64,000 nucleotides of DNA from Pallidibacillus pasinlerensis (GCF_009996845.1 NZ_JAACYS010000002.1:1-64000), one strand, 5' to 3'. Shown: positions 8,419 through 17,338, numbered from the stretch's first letter. A program made the numbers and translations. The notes: generated by a model from the sequence alone, not told the origin.

Positions 8419-8781
8419 TTAAGATTGACTAGCTGCGATTACTTTTTCTTCTCGCTCTTGTGGTTTGCTACTTAGGAAACGAACATTATCTGCGACAACA
8501 TCGGTGACGTAAACTTTTCTACCTTCGTGATTTTCGTAGCTTCTCGTTTGGATTCGGCCGGTTATTCCAACAATTGTCCCTTTCCGACAATATTGGACAG
8601 TGTTTTCGGCCGTTTTCCGCCAAAGAGTACATTGGACAAAATCTGTTTCGACTTCTCCATTACTGTTTTTAAAATTACGACTAACGGCTAAGGTGACATT
8701 TGCGACTGCAATACCATCTTGTGTAATTTTTAATTCCGGATCTTTCGTTAGTCTGCCAACGAGTGTCACCTGATTAATCAA
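8419..8781 (-). CDS. ssbB: Single-stranded DNA-binding protein SsbB
   Basis: A 120-residue OB-fold SSB. It opens with INQVTLVGRLTKDPEL and contains the conserved VQCTLWRKTAENTVQY and GRIQTRSYE segments. It lacks the long Gly/Gln linker and the acidic DDDLPF-type tail that recruits partners in housekeeping SsbA, so it fits SsbB, the short paralogue that protects incoming single strands during natural transformation in Bacillus. Start is TTG 8781, 6 bases after GGGGGG. The neighbouring divergent ywpF matches B. subtilis order. In B. subtilis ssbB is activated by ComK; a possible ComK box is present at 8901-8944. Confidence 0.93.
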   Translation of the reverse strand: MINQVTLVGRLTKDPELKITQDGIAVANVTLAVSRNFKNSNGEVETDFVQCTLWRKTAENTVQYCRKGTIVGITGRIQTRSYENHEGRKVYVTDVVADNVRFLSSKPQEREEKVIAASQS

Positions 8782-8866
8782 TTGTTTCCCCCCTTTCGCT
8801 TTGTTGCCTTCATTCTAGTCCATTACTCATCCTTTGTAAAATTGTGATTTTTCAATTTTGATATGT

Positions 8867-9004
8867 TTTTACTATAGTTTTACTAGCAAAATCGAGCCTA
8901 AATAATCCTTTTTTACTAAATTCAACTTTCAAAAAATCAATTTTACAAACATCAACATTTTTTTATAAATCGATTTTTACTAAAAAAGCAATGTACTTTT
9001 ACTA
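8867..9004. repeat. Five TTTTACTA octamers on one DNA face
   Basis: Exact TTTTACTA copies start at 8867, 8878, 8911, 8975 and 8997, with a TTTTACAA variant at 8941. The steps 11, 33, 64 and 22 are at or close to multiples of 11 bp. All are in the same orientation between the divergent genes ssbB and ywpF, so a regulator or nucleoid protein could bind them cooperatively. No other explanation was found. Confidence 0.6.
8901..8944. promoter_or_regulatory. Possible ComK box (K-box) of ssbB
   Basis: AATA-N5-TTTT (8901-8913) and AAAA-N5-TTTT (8932-8944) separated by 18 bases match the known K-box layout of two AT-boxes spaced by 8, 18 or 31 bp; the first box has one mismatch. It lies 120-160 bases upstream of ssbB, a ComK target in B. 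subtilis. The region is very AT-rich, so chance matches are possible. Confidence 0.35.
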
Positions 9005-9077
9005 AAATAAAGTGAAAAATCAGAAAAAAAGTGGTAAAGTAAAATCAAGAGGAGTCTGACTTTTAGGGGGGAGCTTG

Positions 9078-9509
9078 TTGAAGACCTTTAAATTAGTTTC
9101 ATTTTATTTAGTAGATAAAAAAGGTGATGTTGTTTCAATCCCATTAATTGATGCACTAATCATTAATAAAGAAAATGAGATAAATACGTGGATTATTGAA
9201 ATATTTGTAGAAAAGAAATATCAGGAACTATTTAAAGATTTTTCAGCAGAAGAGAAAATTCCAGTGTATACGGTCATAACAAAGAAAGATAATGAACCCG
9301 CTCCATTCATTGTTCAAATCATTTCGCAAAAAGAAATTGGGGATAATGTAAGTATTTTATTTGAAGGTAAATTAGATCGGACAACCGGTTATGCTGAGCA
9401 ACTATTAGAGGCTTTATTAGAAACCGGGCTGGACGGTAATGAATTACTCACCTCCTTTAAACAAAAGATGAAAGATAAGACAAAAATAATACGTAGTAAG
9501 AGAGTATAA
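9078..9509 (+). CDS. ywpF: YwpF-like protein
   Basis: About 143 residues, opening with KTFKLVSFYLVD, the start typical of the YwpF family of Bacillaceae. It has alternating beta strands, a C-terminal helix and a basic tail (KIIRSKR); no signal peptide or membrane segment. Two adjacent TTG codons (9075 and 9078) could initiate; 9078 gives better spacing from AGGGGGGAG (9065-9073) and an N-terminus like the family. It is divergent from ssbB as in B. subtilis. Function is unknown. Confidence 0.85.
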   Translation: MKTFKLVSFYLVDKKGDVVSIPLIDALIINKENEINTWIIEIFVEKKYQELFKDFSAEEKIPVYTVITKKDNEPAPFIVQIISQKEIGDNVSILFEGKLDRTTGYAEQLLEALLETGLDGNELLTSFKQKMKDKTKIIRSKRV

Positions 9510-9511
9510 AA

Positions 9512-9540
9512 ACAGGGGGGGAAATTTCCCCCTTTTAAAT
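9512..9540. terminator. Bidirectional terminator between ywpF and the lipoprotein gene
   Basis: GGGGGG-AAATTT-CCCCC (9515-9532) is followed by TTTT on the plus side; A and T tracts flank both sides, so it can serve the convergent genes ending at 9509 and 9554. Confidence 0.75.
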
Positions 9541-9553
9541 TTGCACAAAAAAA

Positions 9554-9907
9554 TTATTCATCTTTTAGGTCTTTATCACGCACGTCTTTTGGATCTTCAA
9601 TGATATCTTCTTCATTGCCTCGATTGTTTTCATCGAGAATATCATCATCATTTCTGCCATCATTGTCTAAAACCCCGTCGTCTCGGTTATCCTCTAGTAA
9701 TCCGTCATCATCGTTCGTACCACGATCATTATCATTGACGTTATCATCTTCCATTAAGCCATCATCTACATTTGTATCATTCAAATCTTGATTCTCGTCT
9801 ACATTATTATCTGCGGGAGGGGCTGGGTCTTCTTCATTATTTGCACAACCAAATAACAATGCTGAAGCTAAAATTGAAGTACCTAATATTTTTATCCAAC
9901 GAGTCAT
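9554..9907 (-). CDS. Small Asp/Asn-rich lipoprotein
   Basis: A 117-residue predicted lipoprotein: basic N-terminus, hydrophobic core and lipobox LLFGC with the acylated cysteine at residue 21. The mature chain is a low-complexity string of Asp, Asn, Glu and Gly with hardly any hydrophobic residues, arranged as imperfect repeats around DDGLLED and DDGVLDN, so it is probably disordered, strongly acidic and exposed outside the membrane; it might bind cations. ATG 9907 follows AAAGGAG by 6 bases. I do not recognise the family and infer no specific function. Confidence 0.8.
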   Translation of the reverse strand: MTRWIKILGTSILASALLFGCANNEEDPAPPADNNVDENQDLNDTNVDDGLMEDDNVNDNDRGTNDDDGLLEDNRDDGVLDNDGRNDDDILDENNRGNEEDIIEDPKDVRDKDLKDE

Positions 9908-10071
9908 TGTTTTACTCCTTTCTACATGTATAAGTATTTCCCTTTTATAGGGTCAATTGTTATGTTGCCCAAACTTTTTAAAAATTTGCATGTAAAAAAG
10001 TCTACACTTACCACTTAATGGCAATAGTTATAAATAGGATAGTTCCCTAGACTATGAAAGGAGAATTTCCT

Positions 10072-10389
10072 TTGGTATTTAATGAAATCATGGCACTCAT
10101 TTTCCCATCTATTATCGGAATACTTTTATACGTAAAATTTACCAATAAAACACTTTCCATTCTTGAGGCTCTCGGTATTACTGTATTATTTAATTTAGTG
10201 ACAAATTGTATTTGTTATGCTATTTTATATTTTTTCAAAGGGCGGCAAGATTTTTTGTTTACACCATTGTTTACCATTAAATATTGCTTAACTGCTGTGG
10301 TTGTAGTTATAATCATCGTCATTGCCTACAGATTTATTGAACTAAATTTTAAAGTAAAACTGAAGGTGGAGAATACCGAAAATGATTAA
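10072..10389 (+). CDS. Small membrane protein coupled to the phosphoglycerol transferase gene
   Basis: About 105 residues with three hydrophobic segments (roughly residues 6-21, 29-51 and 73-95) and a short charged tail. The frame is open from an ATG at 10054, but AAAGGAG at 10057-10063 lies inside that extension and is 8 bases before TTG 10072, which I take as the start. Its last codons overlap the start of the next gene (stop TGA region at 10387-10389, ATG at 10382), so the two are translationally coupled and probably act together at the membrane. The family is not recognised. Confidence 0.75.
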   Translation: MVFNEIMALIFPSIIGILLYVKFTNKTLSILEALGITVLFNLVTNCICYAILYFFKGRQDFLFTPLFTIKYCLTAVVVVIIIVIAYRFIELNFKVKLKVENTEND

Positions 10390-11932
10390 CAGGATAAGGA
10401 CACTTGCAACAGGGCTGTTTCTTCTTATCGCAACAATGATTATTACAGTAACTATTTACTTACAAGCAAATTTTTCTAATCAAAGTATTGATGAAATCAT
10501 TTTCACAATTTTTTACGGATTAAAAGGTGCATCACCTGATATTTTTATGTCTGCTATCGTGCAAATTATTTTTCCCTTTTTCATCGTCTTTTTTATTCTC
10601 ATTTCGCCCACAATTTTTGCTACAAAAAAGCAATTTATTGTTGAACTATACTTTCGAAATAGAAAATATCGTATTAATGCCTTTCCTTTAAAAATGCTTT
10701 ATAAACATAAAACATCGTACGCAATTGTTACGCTTGTTTTAGTAATCTTTTTTTCGTATCAAATTATTGGAATTGCAGATTATATGAAAAGAGTTTCTGA
10801 ATACTCTTCTATATATGAGGACTATTATATCGATGGAAGAGATGTAAAGATTACGTTTCCCGAGAATAAAAGAAATTTAATTGTGCTCTATTTGGAATCT
10901 GTCGAAAATACAATGATGGACCAGAAAGTTGGTGGAGGATGGGAATACGATGTGATGCCTGAATTAAGAGCGCTGGCGGAAAAGCATTTAAATTTTTCTC
11001 ATTCGGATAAAATTGGCGGTGCTCTTCCTGCATCACGGACGCAATGGACTGTTGCAGCACTCGTATCACTTACGGCCGGAATTCCTTTAAGTATCCCAAT
11101 AGACGGGAATGATTATACGAACTCGGAAAACTTTTTAGCTGGTGCTTATACGTTAGGCGATATTTTAAAAAAGGAAGGGTATAGACTTGGATTATTAGTC
11201 GGATCTGACGCTGGCTACGGTGGGCGGGATCAATATTATACAAAACATGGCAATTATGAGATTTTTGATGTTAAGCGAGCAATAGCTGAGGGAAGGATGA
11301 CAGAGGACGAACGAGTCGGTTGGGGTTTTGATGATTCGAATTTATTTAAATGGGCAAAGGAAATCCTTACTGACTATGCTAATAGCGAGCAGCCGTTTCA
11401 TCTTTCTCTTTTAACAGTAAATACACATTTTCCTGATGGGTTTTTAGAAAGTGAAGCAGATATCATATTCCCAACTCAGTATGAAAACGTCCATGCTCAC
11501 GCTTCAAAACAAGTGCATGATTTTGTTGCGTGGGTACAAAAACAAGAGTTTTTCAAAGATACAACTTTAGTTATCGTAGGTGACCACATCAGTATGCAGC
11601 CGGTCGATTATTATGAATCAAAGATTCCAGATGACTACGTTAGAACTACATATAATGTTTTTATTAGTTCAGTAATAGAGCCGATTTATCCACATAATCG
11701 ACAATTTACTAATTTCGATCTATATCCAACCATCCTCGCGAGTATTGGGGTGAACATTGACGGGGATCGGCTTGGTTTTGGGACAAATCTTTTTTCAGAT
11801 AAACCAACACTTGTTGAAGAGTTAGGCTATGAATATGTAAACCGTGAGTTAGATAAAAGCTCACTTTACTACAATCAATATATTTTACAAGATGATTTTT
11901 TAAAATTAATGGAGCAAGCAAATGTAGAGTAA
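10382..11932 (+). CDS. LTA synthase/OpgB-like phosphoglycerol transferase (sulfatase fold)
   Basis: A 516-residue membrane-anchored alkaline-phosphatase-superfamily enzyme. Hydrophobic segments near residues 10-28, 58-78 and 117-137 precede an extracellular catalytic domain. Visible metal and catalytic elements: LYLESVEN (Glu ligand, about 165), the nucleophile region ASRTQWTVAALVSLTAGIPL with Thr223, a GGRDQYY stretch, THFPDG and GDH. The TQWT..GIPL arrangement resembles OpgB (MdoB), which transfers phosphoglycerol to sugars, more than the classic LtaS nucleophile loop. It likely transfers or hydrolyses phosphoglycerol groups on envelope polymers outside the cell. ATG 10382 has AAGGTGG upstream inside the coupled gene. 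Whether it makes lipoteichoic acid or decorates another glycan cannot be told. Confidence 0.85.
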   Translation: MINRIRTLATGLFLLIATMIITVTIYLQANFSNQSIDEIIFTIFYGLKGASPDIFMSAIVQIIFPFFIVFFILISPTIFATKKQFIVELYFRNRKYRINAFPLKMLYKHKTSYAIVTLVLVIFFSYQIIGIADYMKRVSEYSSIYEDYYIDGRDVKITFPENKRNLIVLYLESVENTMMDQKVGGGWEYDVMPELRALAEKHLNFSHSDKIGGALPASRTQWTVAALVSLTAGIPLSIPIDGNDYTNSENFLAGAYTLGDILKKEGYRLGLLVGSDAGYGGRDQYYTKHGNYEIFDVKRAIAEGRMTEDERVGWGFDDSNLFKWAKEILTDYANSEQPFHLSLLTVNTHFPDGFLESEADIIFPTQYENVHAHASKQVHDFVAWVQKQEFFKDTTLVIVGDHISMQPVDYYESKIPDDYVRTTYNVFISSVIEPIYPHNRQFTNFDLYPTILASIGVNIDGDRLGFGTNLFSDKPTLVEELGYEYVNRELDKSSLYYNQYILQDDFLKLMEQANVE

Positions 11933-11956
11933 TATCTCATTTTTCACTAAAAATAG

Positions 11957-12000
11957 AAGTCCAAGAACATGGAATAATCATGAATCTTGGACTTTTTTCA
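11957..12000 (+). terminator. Terminator of the phosphoglycerol transferase operon
   Basis: GTCCAAGAACATG (11961-11973) pairs with CATGAATCTTGGAC (11981-11994), followed by TTTTTTC. It is 29 bases after the stop. Confidence 0.85.
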
Positions 12001-12003
12001 TTA

Positions 12004-12426
12004 TTATTGAATCGCAAACATTATATCTGTTTGGCAAGCTACTTCTCCATCTACTGTTGCAATAGCGCGACCTTTTCCGATTGGTCCGCGAACGCGCGTA
12101 ATTTCAACTTCTAGACGTAATGTATCACCTGGTTTTACTTGGCGTTTAAAGCGGCAATTGTCAATGCCTGCAAATAATGCAAGCTTTCCACGGTTTTCTT
12201 CTTTACCTAAAATTGCCACAGCACCAACTTGAGCTAATGCTTCAACGATTAGCACACCTGGCATTACCGGATAGTCAGGAAAATGACCTTGGAAAAACGG
12301 TTCGTTTGCTGTTACATTTTTAATCCCAACAGCACGCTTGTCCTCTTCAACTTCAACGATTTTATCAATTAGTAAAAACGGATAACGATGAGGGATAATT
12401 TCTTTAATTTGATTTATATCAAGCAT
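12004..12426 (-). CDS. fabZ: 3-hydroxyacyl-[acyl-carrier-protein] dehydratase FabZ
   Basis: A 140-residue single hot-dog protein, the normal FabZ length. Catalytic His48 lies in [11 protein letters not shown] and Glu62 in [15 protein letters not shown] near the N-terminus is the family opening. FabZ removes water from 3-hydroxyacyl-ACP in each round of type II fatty acid synthesis in the cytoplasm. ATG 12426 follows AGGAGG. It lies downstream of flhO-flhP as in B. subtilis (ywpB). Confidence 0.97.
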   Translation of the reverse strand: MLDINQIKEIIPHRYPFLLIDKIVEVEEDKRAVGIKNVTANEPFFQGHFPDYPVMPGVLIVEALAQVGAVAILGKEENRGKLALFAGIDNCRFKRQVKPGDTLRLEVEITRVRGPIGKGRAIATVDGEVACQTDIMFAIQ

Positions 12427-12540
12427 TATGTATTTCCTCCTCTATAAAAGAATGGCATTATGTACGAATTTATTAACTCATATGTATTATGAAAATGCAA
12501 CCCGCGGTCCCGGTTAATTTCTTTGTAAAATTGCATCAAA

Positions 12541-12582
12541 ATAAAAATACGGAATAGTTATCGTGAAAACTATTCCGCTTCC
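12541..12582 (-). terminator. Terminator overlapping the epuA stop
   Basis: On the minus strand CGGAATAGTTTT..AACTATTCCG (arms at 12551-12560 and 12568-12577) is followed by TATTTTTATTTT. The stem includes the last codons of the upstream gene. Confidence 0.75.
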
Positions 12583-12881
12583 GAAGGTGTACCTTTATCA
12601 ATTATATCTGTAATATGTGTCCATGTTGATGGTTTGAATACATCAAAAGCTTCGCCTTCACCAATCACACCATAACCGATCATCGTGCCAATAAAGAAGA
12701 ACAAAACTATAAGTACAAAGACAATAATAATTCGCAACCAAATAGGAATCAGTTTAACACGTAACTTTTTTTTCTTTTTTCCGCTTCGTTTTTCTCCCTT
12801 TACCTTTTCTTTATCATTTTTTAATTTTTGTTGACGTCGTTCTTGACGGGTTTCACTTTGTTGAACATCCAAATTTTCCAC
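12570..12881 (-). CDS. epuA: EpuA-family small membrane protein
   Basis: A 103-residue protein: a highly basic N-terminal half (residues 12-45, dense in Lys and Arg), one transmembrane helix (about 48-70) and a short outer tail ending around FDVFKPSTWTHI. The IPIWLRIIIV..GYGVIG..DVFKPSTW pattern is that of the EpuA family, which databases often mislabel as RNA polymerase beta subunit. The family was named for a pneumococcal gene; its role is not established. GTG 12881 is the start, with AGAGGGG about 11 bases upstream. It lies between flhP and fabZ. Confidence 0.85.
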   Translation of the reverse strand: MENLDVQQSETRQERRQQKLKNDKEKVKGEKRSGKKKKKLRVKLIPIWLRIIIVFVLIVLFFFIGTMIGYGVIGEGEAFDVFKPSTWTHITDIIDKGTPSEAE

Positions 12882-13096
12882 GATCGTCCATTCCCCTCTT
12901 TATAAACTGCATGAAAGTTTATATCACTTTCATTCGAAATGGTACAGCAATGTTTTTTACACTTATAATAAAGGAGGTTTAACATTTTTGCTCGATATAT
13001 GTTGTGAAGCATTTCAGTTTAATTTTTAAGTGAATGAACCCCTAAACTTATGTTTATGATATGTTGTAAAAAACATGCTTGTTATTATTTACTAAA

Positions 13097-13936
13097 TTAG
13101 CGAATGCCATTAACTAAGCCGGACATTTGATCCGCTAATGTAATTGCTCGTGCTTGGAATTGATAAGCACGTTGGGTTTGAATAAGATTTGTCATTTCTT
13201 CAATTAAATCTACGTTTGATTGCTCTAGAGCTTGATGATTTAAGCCGATTTGGTCACGAGCTGCACCTACTAAATTAACGATTAAATCATCAATAGTAAT
13301 ATCCTCGTTTTGGAGATGGTCTGGTAACGTTAGCAAGTTGTTACCTGTTTTTACAAGGGCTTGCGGATTATTAACTTGAACCACGCCTAAGGCGAAGCTA
13401 GCTGATGCACCATGCTCATTGGAAAATGTTACGATACCATCGTCACCTAAAGATACATTCGTCAGATCACCATTAAAAATTATCGGATTGTTGTCTTCAT
13501 CTAAAACACGATGGCCTTCACTTGTTACAAGTGCAACTTCTGTATCATTAATTGGTGATAAATAAAATGCCCCGTCCCGAGTATAATGAACATTCAACTC
13601 ATTACCATTTGGCGCAAGTACTTTAAAGTATTGATTAGGAACTGTTAAAGCAAAATCTAAAGGACGTCCAGTTTCTTTGATAGCACCTTGATTGGCAACT
13701 GTTTGAACTTGACCAACTTTTCCACCTGTACCGATGCGAACGCCTTGAGGAGTCAACCGTGGTGAGTTATCTCGTAACGGATGATTATTATGTTGTTGAA
13801 TGAGTAGTTCTTGAAAGCTTGCCCGTTGTTTTTTATATCCTGTTGTATCGACATTGGCAACGTTATTACTAATTATATCTAGCTGTTTTTGCAATTGACT
13901 CATCGTATTCATTGCGGTATATGTAATTCGACTCAA
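13097..13936 (-). CDS. flhP: Flagellar hook-basal body protein FlhP
   Basis: A 279-residue flagellar rod protein of the FlgF/FlgG family. The N-terminal flagellar rod motif NNVANVDTTGYKKQRASF is at about residues 24-41, and the C-terminal coiled segment ends with ALEQSNVDLIEEMTNLIQTQRAYQ. It is exported by the flagellar type III apparatus and polymerises in the axial rod between basal body and hook. TTG 13936 is preceded by GAGGTG. The order mbl-flhO-flhP is the same as in B. subtilis, where flhO and flhP are co-transcribed; the gap to flhO is 72 bases. Confidence 0.95.
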   Translation of the reverse strand: MSRITYTAMNTMSQLQKQLDIISNNVANVDTTGYKKQRASFQELLIQQHNNHPLRDNSPRLTPQGVRIGTGGKVGQVQTVANQGAIKETGRPLDFALTVPNQYFKVLAPNGNELNVHYTRDGAFYLSPINDTEVALVTSEGHRVLDEDNNPIIFNGDLTNVSLGDDGIVTFSNEHGASASFALGVVQVNNPQALVKTGNNLLTLPDHLQNEDITIDDLIVNLVGAARDQIGLNHQALEQSNVDLIEEMTNLIQTQRAYQFQARAITLADQMSGLVNGIR

Positions 13937-14008
13937 AACTGTTCACCTCTATATTTAAACAAGAAATGTTGTTGTGAAATTTTTAGTTCATTGGCGCAAT
14001 TTTCTCAC

Positions 14009-14836
14009 TTAGATTTTACCAATCTCATTTACAGCTTTATCCATACTACGGTCGTAAGCTTGTAATACTTTTTGGTTCGCTTCAAACGTACGATATGCCG
14101 CTAGCATTTGAGTCATCGTCTCTGTCGCATCAACATTCGAACGCTCTAAATACCCTTGTTGTAACGCGAAAGATACTTGACCATTTTCATAAGCAGAAGG
14201 TAGAGCTTGGCCATTATTCCATTGGAAAAGTCCTTCTCCTGATTTAGCTAATTCATTCGGATTTTCTGCAAATGCAATACCTAGTCTGGCCACATTTTGA
14301 CCACCTTGTTGAATCCAACCATCAGCCGTTACTGTAAATTGATCACTCGTTAATTGAATCGGATTTCCCGCTGTATCTAAAATATAGTGTCCGTTTGCAT
14401 TCGTTAAAAAGCCATACCCATCTAATGTGAAGTTTCCATTCCGTGTATACTGTACACCGCCATCCGGGTTTTCCACTGTAAAGAAGATACTACCCGTAAT
14501 GCCCTCTGCATTAGTTGGCATGAAAATATTGTTTAATGCAACATCGGTATTTAATTCTGTTTTGTTTAGATCCCCTTGTTTATATGTTGGTGTTAAATCT
14601 TGAACGTAAACTCCCGTATTAATGGAACCTACTGGGGACATTTTTGTTGTTACTTGTCCTGAAGGTGACTTTTCCGTTTCTAACCGTTGTAAAAGCATTT
14701 CTGGAAAAGCACGAACCGATGATTGGTCTGCCTTATAACCAGGTGTATTAATGTTCGCTAAATTATTCGTAAACATTTCTACGCGACGCTGCTGTGTAAT
14801 CATTCCCGATGCAGCATGATAAAAACCACGAAACAT
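14009..14836 (-). CDS. flhO: Flagellar hook-basal body protein FlhO
   Basis: A 275-residue FlgF/FlgG-type rod protein and the first gene of the flhO-flhP pair. It shows the N-terminal NNLANINTPGYKADQSSV motif at about residues 24-41 and the C-terminal YLERSNVDATETMTQMLAAY motif, with a central D1-like beta domain. It works in the flagellar rod. ATG 14836 is preceded by AAAGGGG. In the gap to mbl (about 300 bases) lies one copy of the 20-bp palindrome (15028-15047). Confidence 0.95.
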   Translation of the reverse strand: MFRGFYHAASGMITQQRRVEMFTNNLANINTPGYKADQSSVRAFPEMLLQRLETEKSPSGQVTTKMSPVGSINTGVYVQDLTPTYKQGDLNKTELNTDVALNNIFMPTNAEGITGSIFFTVENPDGGVQYTRNGNFTLDGYGFLTNANGHYILDTAGNPIQLTSDQFTVTADGWIQQGGQNVARLGIAFAENPNELAKSGEGLFQWNNGQALPSAYENGQVSFALQQGYLERSNVDATETMTQMLAAYRTFEANQKVLQAYDRSMDKAVNEIGKI

Positions 14837-15027
14837 AAGTTGAACCCCTTTCCGCCGTTGCTTTATAAATTAGGATGTCTCCGAACAGTTTGGAAAATTT
14901 TTTATGTATGAAAAAAGTCGTTTTTTCCTTTAAACGTGCAAAATCATTACCTTTAATTATAAACGATTTTTCAATTTTAGGCAGTAAAATTTTAAAATTG
15001 TCAAATAATGTCATAGTCTTTTAATAA

Positions 15028-15047
15028 TTAATCAAACGTTTGATTGA
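15028..15047. repeat. Dispersed 20-bp palindrome, solitary copy
   Basis: TTAATCAAACGTTTGATTGA, a near-perfect palindrome centred on ACGT, between flhO and the mbl terminator. It is one of 17 copies of this family in the window. Confidence 0.85.
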
Positions 15048-15078
15048 ATTGGTGTGCGTGGTTTAGGAAAAATTTATA

Positions 15079-15108
15079 AAAACAGCTTGCGATATTGGCA
15101 AGCTGTTA
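15079..15108 (-). terminator. Terminator of mbl
   Basis: On the minus strand AACAGCTTGC-CAATATC-GCAAGCTGTT is followed by TTTTATAAATTTTT. It is about 30 bases beyond the mbl stop. Confidence 0.85.
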
Positions 15109-15140
15109 AACGTTTCATATTTAGCATTTTTATTTGCAGA

Positions 15141-16142
15141 CTAAACTAGGCTACGTTTTTCAATTTTATCTACATTTTCTAACATTAAGCCTGTACCGAT
15201 AGCTACACAATCCATTGGATTTTCAGCAACTAGAACAGGAACTTTTAGCTCTTCAGCTAGTAATGTATCAATTCCATGGAGTAATGCTCCACCCCCAGTT
15301 AAGATGACGCCACGATCGATAATATCAGCAGATAACTCAGGTGGTGTTTTTTCCAATACATTTTTAGCAGCTTGTACAATTACTTCGACAGACTCACGTA
15401 AAGCTTCTTCAACTTCTGAAGAATGTACGGAAATTGTACGTGGTAATCCAGATACTAAGTCACGTCCACGAATATCCATTGATTCATCACGAGAATTTTC
15501 GAAAACTGTTCCAATGTTGATTTTAATACTTTCAGCAGTACGTTCCCCAATTAACAGTTTATATTTCTTCTTAATATAATTAAGAATATCCATATCAAAT
15601 TGGTCGCCGGCAATTTTAACGGATTGAGATGTTACAATATCTCCCATTGATAGGACAGCTACGTCCGTTGTACCGCCACCGATATCAACGACCATGTTAC
15701 CACTTGGTTGGAAAATATCCATTCCGGCACCAATTGCAGCTACTTTCGGTTCTTCTTCTAAGAATACTTTTTTACCGCCACTTTTTTCTGCTGCTTCACG
15801 AATCGCTTTTTGTTCAACGCTTGTAATATTCGTTGGACAACATACTAAAATACGCGGCTTAGATAAAAAGCCTTTTACATTGATTTTATTAATGAAGTGT
15901 TTCAACATTTGTTCAGTAACTTCAAAGTCAGCAATTACTCCGTCTTTTAGCGGACGAATCGCTACAATATTCCCAGGAGTACGACCAACCATTTTTCGAG
16001 CCGCTTCCCCTACAGCTAACACTTTATTTGTGTTCGTGTCTATTGCAACAACTGCTGGTTCATTCAGTACAATGCCTTTTCCTTTTACATTTATTACAAC
16101 ATTTGCAGTTCCCAAGTCTATCCCAATATCTTTGGCAAACAT
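15141..16142 (-). CDS. mbl: MreB-like actin homologue Mbl
   Basis: A 333-residue MreB-family ATPase. The start FAKDIGIDLGTANV carries the phosphate-1 loop, CPTNITSVEQKAIREAAE the connecting region, VVDIGGGTTDVAV the phosphate-2 loop and LTGGGALLHGID the adenosine motif. Mbl forms membrane-associated filaments that steer lateral-wall peptidoglycan synthesis and lipoteichoic acid placement in rod-shaped Bacillus. The frame extends to 16175, but ATG 16142 with AAGGAGG at 16154-16160 gives the Mbl-type N-terminus. The context spoIIID-mbl-flhO-flhP is conserved, which separates it from MreB and MreBH. Confidence 0.97.
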   Translation of the reverse strand: MFAKDIGIDLGTANVVINVKGKGIVLNEPAVVAIDTNTNKVLAVGEAARKMVGRTPGNIVAIRPLKDGVIADFEVTEQMLKHFINKINVKGFLSKPRILVCCPTNITSVEQKAIREAAEKSGGKKVFLEEEPKVAAIGAGMDIFQPSGNMVVDIGGGTTDVAVLSMGDIVTSQSVKIAGDQFDMDILNYIKKKYKLLIGERTAESIKINIGTVFENSRDESMDIRGRDLVSGLPRTISVHSSEVEEALRESVEVIVQAAKNVLEKTPPELSADIIDRGVILTGGGALLHGIDTLLAEELKVPVLVAENPMDCVAIGTGLMLENVDKIEKRSLV

Positions 16143-16334
16143 CTCTAAATTTTCCTCCTTAAACTTTCCGTTCATAAACTTCCCTAATTACTGATTTTAA
16201 CATATTCGCAGTAAATAATGGAGGATTTTTTGTCAATATATTTCATTTTTTACTGGATTATGTCAAATTTTGTAAAGACATATTAATTTTATATTTCGAC
16301 TTTGTAAATTTCGGCTAGGTTTTTTGCTCTATTA

Positions 16335-16377
16335 ATTAAAAAAACAGGTGTTTATCTGTTTAACACCTGTTTTAAAT
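16335..16377 (-). terminator. Terminator of spoIIID
   Basis: On the minus strand AAACAGGTGTT-AAACAGATA-AACACCTGTTT is followed by a T run. It sits directly behind the spoIIID stop (16381). Confidence 0.85.
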
Positions 16378-16380
16378 GTA

Positions 16381-16656
16381 TTATTTTTTCATAACCGTTT
16401 CTTTCTTAGCTTCCTTTTTGTATTTCAATTTTGTGGCTTCTCCCCCACGAAGATGACGGATTGATTTATGATATTCCAGAATCTCTTTAACTTGATTAGC
16501 TAATTCTGGATTAATTTCCGGTAGTCTTTCCGTCAGATCCTTATGAACCGTACTTTTTGATACTCCAAACTCTTTCGCTATAACGCGAACCGTTTTCCTC
16601 GTCTCCACGATGTATCTCCCAATTTTAAGTGTTCTTTCTTTGATGTAATCGTGCAC
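16381..16656 (-). CDS. spoIIID: Sporulation transcriptional regulator SpoIIID
   Basis: A 91-residue DNA-binding protein, the family length. A helix-turn-helix (about residues 24-46, VRVIAKEFGVSKSTVHKDL) is followed by the basic C-terminal helix used for minor-groove contact. In the mother cell SpoIIID represses or activates many sigma-E-dependent genes and helps sigma-K production. GTG 16656 follows GGGAGG by 8 bases. It is the usual upstream neighbour of mbl. Confidence 0.97.
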   Translation of the reverse strand: MHDYIKERTLKIGRYIVETRKTVRVIAKEFGVSKSTVHKDLTERLPEINPELANQVKEILEYHKSIRHLRGGEATKLKYKKEAKKETVMKK

Positions 16657-17338
16657 ACAACTCGCCTCCCTTTGGATTAGAGAAGTGTGAAATGGGACAC
16701 GTGGTTACTTTGATGACTGCTATTACTCCGCATAAACGGTTCGGGATATTTTTCTCTTTTAGGCTATAGTTTTTGAATTATGTATTTTGTTTCATTTTAT
16801 GTTTTTCTTTTATGCGGCAGAAAGCGATCAGTGCTTTCTGGAGGACGAATACTTTTTGTCTACAATTCCAACTAAGCTGCTTAAATACGAATCCTCACCT
16901 CAAACACTTTCTCTTATGTTCTTCCTGTTGATTGTTTTGGGGAAATTTCCCCCGACTATTAAAAATGTAATGAGCTTCCTTATATGATTGAAATGCCAAT
17001 AAGGTTTTTAATTTTGTAATATTGTATTATTTCTAGGACTAGAATATTCATAAAAAAGTGAATAAGGACAAGGTTGGATGCGGTTTTTTCAATAATTTCC
17101 TATATTTTATTCCGTCGGACAACAAGTCTGGACAACAATAATCACTATCGTGTCAAAATATGATGAACTCTTACATTCTTTTATAAAAAAATATATACAT
17201 TGACATTTTTCGTGGTATTTCCTGAGAAATATATCGGAAATTGTGGATATAGGGAAGGCTTTGTAAAAATTTAAGGGGGATTGTTACAGTTTGGCATGCG
17301 CTCAATTAGTTTTGATATACTTTTTATAAAAAAGGAAA
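16657..17338. other. Long intergenic region between spoIIID and spoIIQ
   Basis: About 680 bases with no gene I can support. It contains the presumptive spoIIID promoter region, an inverted repeat AGAAAGC..GCTTTCT near 16820, and a small palindrome TTCTAGGACTAGAA near 17030. A 66-codon plus-strand frame at 16787 has no ribosome-binding site. Confidence 0.5.

Noticed and set aside
16787-16987. 66-codon plus-strand frame between spoIIID and spoIIQ
   Set aside because: No ribosome-binding site, no family resemblance, biased composition of AT-rich non-coding DNA.
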